From Goniomonas avonlea (lineage: Eukaryota; Cryptophyceae; Goniomonadida; Goniomonadaceae), in contig QUTJ01031720.1 of assembly GCA_003573635.1 (NCBI GenBank), positions 1-15,850 on the forward strand: a stretch of DNA of 15,850 bases. The letters run 5' to 3'. This document shows, one piece after another, positions 9,999-15,850 of the stretch. A program made the translations under genes and the position numbers. How positions within the stretch are numbered: position 1 is the first letter of the stretch; each line of letters starts with the position of its first letter. Below the pieces are notes generated by a model that saw only the letters and a program-made list of their open reading frames with translations, searched no databases and was not told where the DNA came from.

Positions 9999-12900
9999 CA
10001 GCGAAACAGAGAGACAGAGAGAGGAGAGACAGAGGGAGCGAGCGAAAAAGCAGGGCGTTACTTGACACAGCGAGCTTACAAAAACATCAGACAGCCAGCC
10101 CTATTATCAATGCGGCAACGGAGACCTCACTGACCTTATGCATGGTGGGGTCAGTGAAGTTTATGCGAGGCAGGTTCTCGTGGCACCCATCAACGATCTT
10201 GTCCATGTCGTCAACATGCGAGGCCAGGAGTGCATTAAGCATACCGCGACCTGCCCCCCAACCTTTGCCAAACTCTGCAGGCAATCGTGTCAGGATGCGA
10301 CTAGCGGCCCGCACACACGCATAGCATGGAAGACAGACACACACAGCACGGAGACGCACACACACGCGCACGCATGCACACACAGACACCCAGATGCACA
10401 TGCACAACCACCCATACACCCATACACACACAGGAACCAACGGACACATAGGAAAGGTAAATATTTCGCGGTAGATTGTTACCTTCGTGTCCGAGCATCT
10501 TGGGAGGGTTGCGGGGAATATGGAATACTGCATTCCAAACCTGGAACGGACCCTTGGCACTGGAAAGATCCTGCCGCATTTTCTGTCAGTCGCACCATGA
10601 TGATTCACAGTGCCACATCAGCAACACACTGCCATGAAGATGGGAGGTGCTGTAGGGGGTAGCGCGGCGATGGCAAGATTGCAGACACTGGTGTGGCGAA
10701 AACAGATAGCAAGACACCACAGGCATCACCTTGCTCGCGGTCGACAGATGCTTCCCACCAGAGCCATCACCACTCGCCGACCGAGAGCTCAAGAACTGGA
10801 AAACACGGCGGTTAGTGAGAGCAGGACGCTGCCTTGGACTGCCTGTCTGATCGCCTTTCTTGCTCTCGCTCACGCTCTGATGCCAGGTGTTGTCACTGCG
10901 GGAGACGGGACGCAACATGCTGCTGCGAGGGGAGGCCGCCCTCTCCCCCCCCCCCTCTCCCTCGCCCTCCGACTCTCTCTCCCTCTCTCTCCCCCTCTCT
11001 CTCACTCTCTCGCACATGCACATCCCCAAAACACACCTGAAGCGTGTTGACGCAGGCGCGAATGTCACCCTCGTGCATCTCAGCCAAGTTTTTGATCGCC
11101 CCCCGATCAATCTTGAGGCTTTGTTTTCGGCCTGAGAGGAGAAGAAGCGCGTCAGTTGGCTGGGGAGCCGACCACCCTTTGTATTCAATTGGGATCGCGT
11201 TCACCCGTTCTGATCAACGGCTACAGCAAATTCTTGAAAGTGTCTAGCCACCTTGAGCCACCTCCTCTCGCGAAACCAAACAGCACAATCACTCACAAAT
11301 TTCGTCGAGCCTGGTGATGAGGCGTTGGATAGACGGGGCTTCGAGAGTGACGCATTGCGCAATTAACCTGAGTGGCTTGAGCACGGGAGCGTACCTGCGG
11401 CGAGTCAGCATTGCGATCATCCACGTGAGTAATCAACCAAGCGTCTTGGAGTCGCTCCATGACTACACCAAAACACCGACGGTCAGAAATGATAAAAGGT
11501 ACGAAACCAAGGCTTGCTGTTTTTGACGGGTGCGATAGTAAGAAAATTCAAGGCTTTGGCCGAAACGGCGTTTCTTTTGCACCACAAATATGCCTTTTCG
11601 GACCGCACACAAACGACAACAACCCCGCGACCCTGAACACAAGCACAGGAGCAAACACGAAACCCCACGCGCAACCTGCACACGGCACACAACGCTAATA
11701 GACTCACAAGTCGTTGCATATACAAATAATGGGCCGCTTCAACGGCTCCAGGCCTTTTCTCCTTTTCCCCTTGCCATCATCGTCTGTCTTCCCCCCAGCT
11801 TGCACAATTTTGATGAGGGCGTCAATCCCCCCCTGTATGCAAACTTAGCTCCCCGGTTCCTGAACGATGTGACGAGTACAGCAGAGGCACAGGACAGTGC
11901 GACAACCAAATGCCACGCTCACCTTTCCTTCTCCGCCCGTAGCTCCATCGATTTCGTCCAAAATTAAGCAGTTCGGTCTGCCATCACCGAACAACGGTTT
12001 CATTGCGGTTGCATCTGCCACACCTGATGCAATGATGTCACTGCCTGTGCACATTGCTACTCTCGAGGCGCGTATAAAATGGCATTGGAACCGCTCATCC
12101 ACAGTCTCAGCCAGTCACGGGCGACGGGACAGGACCAGTGGGCGTCTTTGTCGCACCGCAAGGTATTGAGAGAAATCGAACAGAAACTTGCTGTGCGAAC
12201 CCGGACGAGGGGTGGGGTGGACATGGACAGGCGGGGGGAACAGGGCGGAAGAGTGGAACAGCAGCGGGGAACAGGGACCGCAAAAAAAAAAGAAGCAACG
12301 CACGGGTTTGAAGCACGGAGGCTGAACGATCGTCACTGCGGGCAACATCTCGGGTCAGAGCTGAGAGAGGCAAGTTGCTGACTAGGTGATTGCGGGAAAC
12401 TACCGAGCAGGAGACTGCTGGACCGCAGCCAGGTGAGAACTCTCTCACGAGTGAAAAATCTACTGATATTGAAGTTCACCTGGCATTGATTTCCATGGGA
12501 TTGTAACCAGCGTGGCGAGCGAGGACATGCGCAAGAGTGGTTTTCCCTGTGCCTGGGGGCCCGGAGAGCAAAAGTACCTGCAGCAAGAGTCATTGAATGT
12601 TGCCACCACTGAGGGCCCACCTTTTTCTGTGGCCGACCATCGTCATCATGTGTTGGGGCTTTCTTCACAAAGTTCTTGCCTTTACCCGATGCCGCGTCAA
12701 AGGCAGTCGTCTGGGATAACATCTTCGGCAGCATTTCTTCGGACTTACGGTACTTGTTTCGAGTGGCAGGGTTGACCCTGCCAAACACACAAGGATCCCA
12801 CTCCTTGAGCCAATGTAAGACTGTTCGATTTACTTTCTGTGCAAGAACGAGTCAATCCTGACAAACCGAAACAGATGCGAGCACCTCGTCACTAAGAAGA

Positions 12901-13689
12901 TCGGTGAAGAGCCGAGGGCGAAACTTGTCTACCCACAGATCCCCTCTGCATTTAGGCTTTTTTGAATGAGCCTCGCGGTGTAACACATCCCTAACATGAA
13001 CAATTAGGGTGAGAAAAACGACATCAGAAGCGTACGCTTGGGCGGCGACAGCGTTGCTCTGAGCAAGCGCGGCAGCGACATGCTGCAAAAGATATCAGCA
13101 AACAAGAGTCACCATCAGCAACCGTCACCTCAGATTCCAACATTCGAGCATACAGGCCAGATGAGGTCCACATCGATTGACGCTTATCCTCTTCAGCCTC
13201 TTTCTCCACGGGAGCCCGAAACGTCAAATACACTCGTTTCCCAGAGGCGTCGGTCACGGAGATGGATTTTTCATTCACGGGTGGCTCTGTGTACAAACGC
13301 CGCGAGACTGGTCGTTCATCCACCCGGGACCGTTTAGGAACTGTTGCGTGTTAAACTTGGTGACACTTTCTTCATCATCGAGAGCAGTACCTTTGCTCTG
13401 TGGGGGGGAAGCGGGAGGCGTTGTGTCTCGCCTTTTTTTCGGACTTTGAGGAGGCGACATGTAAATATCTGAGTCATGCATGATGGTATCATCTGTTGGT
13501 GCTGATATCCGAGTGTTGCTCGGGGCTTGGTCGTGAGACCTCATCTCTGTGTTCAGGATTTCAGTCAAAAACCAGTCCTGAGGAAAGCCAACTCCAACCT
13601 TCAGCTAAAATGCGTTCTTCCTCATCGAGCTCGTCCTCCCACGCAGCAGCTTCTGCGCAATCTGCCTCCCATTGCGCCTCTGGATCCAT
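6811..13689 (-). CDS. CTF18: Ctf18, large subunit of the alternative clamp loader Ctf18-RFC, 22 exons
   Basis: Exons: 13689-13599, 13546-13391, 13340-13129, 13082-13036, 12945-12885, 12836-12621, 12577-12480, 12335-12304, 12023-11923, 11832-11708, 11394-11297, 11131-11037, 10795-10730, 10570-10483, 10274-10135, 9766-9684, 9392-9296, 8937-8797, 8458-8316, 8166-8076, 7265-7145, 6956-6811. They join in phase to 815 codons plus TGA. Landmarks: acidic start [33 protein letters not shown]; Walker [10 protein letters not shown] (267-275); NASDDRS (292-298); Walker [13 protein letters not shown] (321-332); sensor-1 region RPIICICND (371-379); [11 protein letters not shown] (434-444); C-terminal [14 protein letters not shown] (787-800), the conserved tail that joins Dcc1-Ctf8. 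Known role: nuclear AAA+ ATPase loading or unloading PCNA with Rfc2-5, needed for cohesion and checkpoint signalling. Yeast Ctf18 is about 740 aa and human about 975. An extra small exon inside the 810-nt intron 20 is possible. Confidence 0.95.
7106..7212 (-). repeat. source copy of the duplicated exon 21 / donor segment
   Basis: This segment is the 3' half of CTF18 exon 21 (coding [17 protein letters not shown]) plus the start of intron 21 (GTGCGT donor at 7144). A near-identical copy of about 100 bp lies at 6513-6610, and a shorter one containing only the exon part is at 6672-6722. The 6513-6610 copy keeps the reading frame of the block but has a changed donor (GTTTCGTGTG instead of GTTTGGTGCG). 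Confidence 0.85.
7315..7530. repeat. direct repeats in CTF18 intron 20
   Basis: ATGGACTCATGACGCAAGCA, usually preceded by CACAAGTGGAGAC, occurs at about 7439 and 7494, with weaker relatives near 7336, 7402 and 7557. A related copy, GTGGAGACAATGGACTCATG, lies at about 9630 in intron 16 of the same gene. No coding role is seen on either strand. Confidence 0.8.
7795..7870. repeat. CT-rich tract in CTF18 intron 20
   Basis: An imperfect CTCT/CCTGTCTC tract on the plus strand inside the 810-nt intron. The rest of this intron (7530-7795 and 7870-8075) shows no exon that I can support. GTTTCAG followed by a short open frame near 7933 (minus strand) is the only acceptor-like candidate. Confidence 0.8.
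8189..8203. repeat. poly-C (poly-G on gene strand) run in CTF18 intron 19
   Basis: Fifteen consecutive C residues on the plus strand, 13 bp upstream of the CTGAC branch motif (about 8177-8181) in gene orientation. The run occupies the place where other introns have pyrimidines. Confidence 0.9.
8500..8775. repeat. (CT)n/(CA)n tract plus duplicated ACAAG-rich unit in CTF18 intron 18
   Basis: (CT)n with CA patches runs 8503-8605. After it, a unit of about 90 bp beginning CTCTAGGCAAGACACGGAG and ending GGGAACAAAGTTACTGAGCT occurs twice (about 8600-8682 and 8697-8769). Each unit contains GACAAGACAAGA tandem motifs. The second (CT)9 tract separates the units. Confidence 0.9.
8931..9035 (-). repeat. 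copy of CTF18 exon 18 acceptor edge inside intron 17
   Basis: The exon 18 acceptor and first codons (8931-8953: GTTGGCCCTGCTCGCTCACG on plus) are repeated at about 9010-9030 (GTTGGCGTTGCTCGCTCACG), each preceded by ATGGACCCG. In the outer copy the CTGAC branch motif and the CAG acceptor are lost, so it should be a dead splice site. A (GT)n tract at 8958-8975 lies between. Confidence 0.8.
9105..9192. repeat. (CT)n tract in CTF18 intron 17
   Basis: A plus-strand CTCTCT tract with CCCACCCCCC in the middle. On the gene strand it is polypurine and sits between the exon 17 donor (9295) and the acceptor copy at 9010. Confidence 0.92.
9936..10040. repeat. (GA)n tract in CTF18 intron 15
   Basis: A plus-strand GAGAGA tract with GAGC and GACA interruptions. 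This is pyrimidine on the gene strand, the opposite polarity to the tracts in introns 17 and 18. Confidence 0.92.
10309..10440. repeat. CA-rich tract in CTF18 intron 14
   Basis: CACACA-rich sequence with ACGCACACAC and CCATACACCC phrases fills most of the 208-nt intron between exons 14 and 15. Confidence 0.85.
10938..11015. repeat. CT-rich tract in CTF18 intron 12
   Basis: CCCTCTCCC and CTCTCTCT units on the plus strand just after the exon 12 donor (11036/11035 on the minus strand). Confidence 0.9.
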
Positions 13690-14020
13690 CCTGCGATGAT
13701 GGCGGCAGGGTTTGGCGGGAGACGACCAAACGTCGTCGTGCTACTCATGTACGATCGCGTAATTACAAAGATTCAAGAGCGTTAGTAAATAGTATTTGAC
13801 GTTAGTGGATCGGCCGAGGGTTGCGGTTCCACCGCGAAGGTTGGGCAGGCGTGGAACACATGCAGCACTCCAAGTCAGAGCATTATTGCGCATTTGGATG
13901 GCGTGATAAGCTTGGACGGCCAGAGGGCAAGAAGCCCCCCGAGACTCGGGATCGGGTTTGTATCTCTTGTCGTTGTCGTGAGCTGAAGAGACTGGACAGG
14001 GTGCGGGAGCGCGTGGAGCT
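13690..14020. promoter_or_regulatory. divergent intergenic region between CTF18 and EML-like gene
   Basis: 331 bp lie between the CTF18 ATG (13689, minus) and the EML-like ATG (14021, plus). Both promoters presumably lie here. On the minus strand an acceptor-like ATCATCGCAG stands immediately before the CTF18 ATG, so a 5' UTR intron is possible. An open plus-strand frame at 13821-14024 has a CxxC pair but no splice join I trust. The region lacks the simple repeats found in the introns. Confidence 0.4.
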
Positions 14021-15191
14021 ATGACCTGGTCAGGAGGCTCCCAAGACTCACGTGTTTTTCCAAGAGGAAACTTATGCGTTGCCTGCGGGAGCACGTTTGG
14101 ATCAACAGGAAATTGTGCTGGTTGCTCTGTGAGACGCGCGGCAAGCAAGCCTGGCGCCACTTTCAAAGGGGCTGTCAAAGCCGAAGCTCGCAGAAAGTTC
14201 ACGGACCAGAGGTGGCATCCACAACCCATGCTTCTGTTGCTGAATTGTGCAGTCGCGCCCAAGACCCGGGCTGGTGTGAGTGTGAGGTCCTGTTGGAGAT
14301 GGAGCCAATCCCTTCGCTTCAGGTGCAAGGCTCGTTGTTCTTTGCAACCTCAATGTGTCGTCGCAGGATCACGCCGGTCAAAGTCGCGCGGTAACAAGCA
14401 CCTCTGAGACCCGAAATTCCAACGGGGGGGTGTGCACAATTTGATGGAAGAGTGAGAACTGACGTGTGACAGATCAAGTATGATCCCTGCTTGCCTGTTG
14501 TGTTTCAGCCCACGAGTTGGGTCGCTCCACCTGGGCAGGATTTAAATGCTGCCCCAGAAACTATGTTGGAACTTGAGTATATGTATCCTGACACTTGCTG
14601 GCGTATTGCACTTTTCTCAGCTTTGACTTTAACGAGAGCAGTTACGGGTACAGCGGCAGAAATGGACGGGACAACGTGAAATGGCTTCCCAACAATACTC
14701 TTCTGTATCCAGTTGGCGCGACTGCTGTGCTGTTTGATCTCGAGACCCGGATACAGAGGTTCTATCACAGTCACTCTGACCATATTTCCAGGTGTTCCGT
14801 TCGTGTCCTTCAGAGCTCGCTGTCTGACTGACTACGACAGTCTCTGTGTGCACCCGCGCGATTGCATTGTTGCCACTGCACAGTCGGGGGTGGGGAGAAT
14901 CTGTTTATGGGATTACCGAACGTTGCAGACTGTTGCGACCTTGGTGCGCCCCTAACGGACGCGGTCCAATCATCTCTATCCCAGCCCCCCCCCCCCCCCC
15001 CCCCCCTGTCGCTATCTGCCCCGATCTTCGCTATCCCTGTCCCCTCGTTTCGTCTCTATCCTTGCCCGTCTCCCCTCCCAGCTGGCAGTGAAACTAACAC
15101 CGGTCAGACGGGCGTCCACAAGCGTCAGATTCGTTGTCTCAGCTTCTCAGCTTGCGGCTCAAGGCTTGTTTCTGTGGGCCGCGATGACCCC
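14021..15191 (+). CDS. EMAP/EML-like HELP-WD40 microtubule-associated protein, 5' part
   Basis: Exons 14021-14273, 14323-14390, 14473-14582, 14642-14791, 14841-14943 and 15108-15191 join in phase to 256 codons with no stop. The gene must continue, probably beyond the window, because only the first WD-type blades are present. LELEYIYGYSGRNGRDNV (across intron 3) and the following LPNNTLLYPVGATAVLFD match the HELP/first-blade region of EMAP-like proteins. HPRDCIVATAQSGVGRICLW and HKRQIRCLSFSACGSRLVSV continue as WD40 repeats. Such proteins bind microtubules, in cytoplasm or cilia; a ciliary WD40 protein of the CFAP52 kind is the main alternative. The N-terminus carries CVACG...NCAGC, a CxxC-x9-CxxC zinc-ribbon-like pair I cannot assign. 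ATG 14021 is the first Met after an in-frame TGA near 13982; an upstream exon cannot be excluded. Introns are 49, 82, 59, 49 and 164 nt. Confidence 0.82.
14985..15006. repeat. 22-nt poly-C run in EML-like intron 5
   Basis: Twenty-two consecutive C residues on the coding strand inside the 164-nt intron, followed by pyrimidine-rich sequence up to the CTAAC branch motif at 15094-15098. Its length is likely to vary or be miscalled in sequencing. Confidence 0.92.
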
Positions 15192-15765
15192 GTGCGTTTT
15201 GTTTTCACACTTCCACCCCACCACTGCACTACCCCACCCCACTACCACTACCGCTGCGGCTCAAGGCTTGTTTCGTGGGCCGCGATGACCCCGTGCGTTT
15301 TGTTTTCACACTACCACCCCACCGCCACTGCACTACCCCACCACCACTACCACTGCGGCTCAACTTGTTTCATGGGCCGCGATGACCCCGTGCGTTTTGT
15401 TTGCTGCCCTTTTGAGTGAAAAATGGTTCCTATGTTAAAATGGTTCCTATGTTACACAATGAGTCAGGCAGTGCCCAGAGATGGCACCACGCCATCACAC
15501 ACCCATCACACACATCAGACCACATCACACCCATCACACCCATCACACACATCAGACCACATCACACACATCACACCCATCACACACATCAGACCACATC
15601 ACACACATCACACCCATCACATCAGACCACATCACACACCGCCACACACCATCCAACCGCCGCCCCACCGCCACCGCACTGCCACCCCTACCCCACCGCC
15701 ACTACCACGGCTAAAGGCTTGTTTCTGTTGGCCGCGATGGCCCCGTGTGTTTGTTTGCTGCCTTG
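15150..15765 (+). repeat. four copies of the EML-like exon 6 3' edge with its splice donor
   Basis: The true exon end reads GGCTCAAGGCTTGTTTCTGT and continues GGGCCGCGATGACCCC|GTGCGTTTTG (15156-15201). Copies lie at about 15256-15304, 15355-15401 and 15710-15754. The first three are about 98 bp apart, separated by CCACCCCACCAC-rich spacer. The later copies have small deletions or substitutions (TTTCGTGGG, TTTCATGGG, TTTCTGTTGG) that shift or change the coding frame, so I treat the first as the real exon. All keep a GTGCGT or GTGTGT donor. Confidence 0.9.
15490..15645 (+). repeat. ATCACAC minisatellite
   Basis: An array of CATCACAC-type words with the higher-order phrase ACACATCAGACCACATCACA recurring at about 15510, 15547, 15586 and (shorter) 15615, period about 37-39 bp. 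It lies between the third and fourth copies of the exon edge, in presumed intron. Confidence 0.9.
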
Positions 15766-15850
15766 TTTGAGCGAATTGATAATCACCATCAACCAACCGC
15801 TCCGTGAAGCTCCCTCGGCAGTGAATGCTGGTTATGCTCCAGTTCCGCAT

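Noticed and set aside
10087-10662. Overlapping long frames on both strands around a CA repeat
   Set aside because: The minus frame is CTF18 exon 15 read through into intron, and the plus frame is its shadow.
13821-14024. Plus-strand frame with CISCRC, a possible first exon of the EML-like gene
   Set aside because: The only in-phase join would need a 33-nt intron and a different frame in the next exon, one that does not lead into the downstream HELP exons.
13741-14328. 195-residue open frame on the minus strand upstream of CTF18
   Set aside because: It is antisense to the EML-like exon 14021-14273, has no recognisable motif and no splice join in phase to CTF18, whose acidic start at 13689 is convincing.
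15490-15645. Possible CRISPR or telomere-like array
   Set aside because: The spacing words are part of the repeat and there is no telomeric G-rich motif; it is a plain minisatellite in an intron.

Overview
This is nuclear DNA from a eukaryote, most likely a protist or alga. Coding sequence is cut into many short exons joined by GT-AG introns. Introns have a visible YTNAY branch motif (most often CTGAC) about 9-18 nt before the acceptor AG. Non-coding DNA is full of (CT)n/(GA)n, (CA)n and poly-C tracts. I cannot name the lineage. No bacterial operon, rRNA, tRNA, CRISPR array or transposase was recognised. All gene models were built by hand from frame, splice-site and phase agreement plus family motifs remembered from known proteins.

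Layout from left to right. (1) 3331 down to at least 149, minus strand: a gene with an N-terminal PH domain. It is compact at its 5' end, then breaks into widely spaced exons among repeats, and probably leaves the window on the left. (2) 3460-5433, plus strand: a complete secreted or membrane-anchored PhoD-like metallophosphatase (8 exons, 433 aa). It diverges from the PH gene across only 128 bp. (3) 5434-6810: a tail-to-tail intergenic region, repeat-rich near the next gene. (4) 13689 down to 6811, minus strand: a complete 22-exon CTF18 gene (815 aa in this model), the large subunit of the alternative clamp loader Ctf18-RFC. (5) 14021 to the right part of the window, plus strand: the 5' part of an EMAP/EML-like HELP-WD40 microtubule-associated protein gene, divergent from CTF18 across 331 bp.

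The genes are two divergent pairs with unrelated functions (lipid or protein binding, phosphoester hydrolysis, sister-chromatid cohesion/PCNA loading, microtubule binding). I see no pathway linking them.

The most unusual feature is the repeat architecture. At several independent places the tandem or dispersed repeats are copies of an exon edge together with its splice site: the donor side at PH exon 7, PH exon 8, CTF18 exon 21 and the last visible EML exon, and the acceptor side at PH exon 7 and CTF18 exon 18. Copies of the CTF18 stop-codon end lie just beyond that gene. The introns therefore hold arrays of decoy splice sites, and intron length in CTF18 rises from about 45-90 nt at the 5' end to 810 nt near the 3' end.
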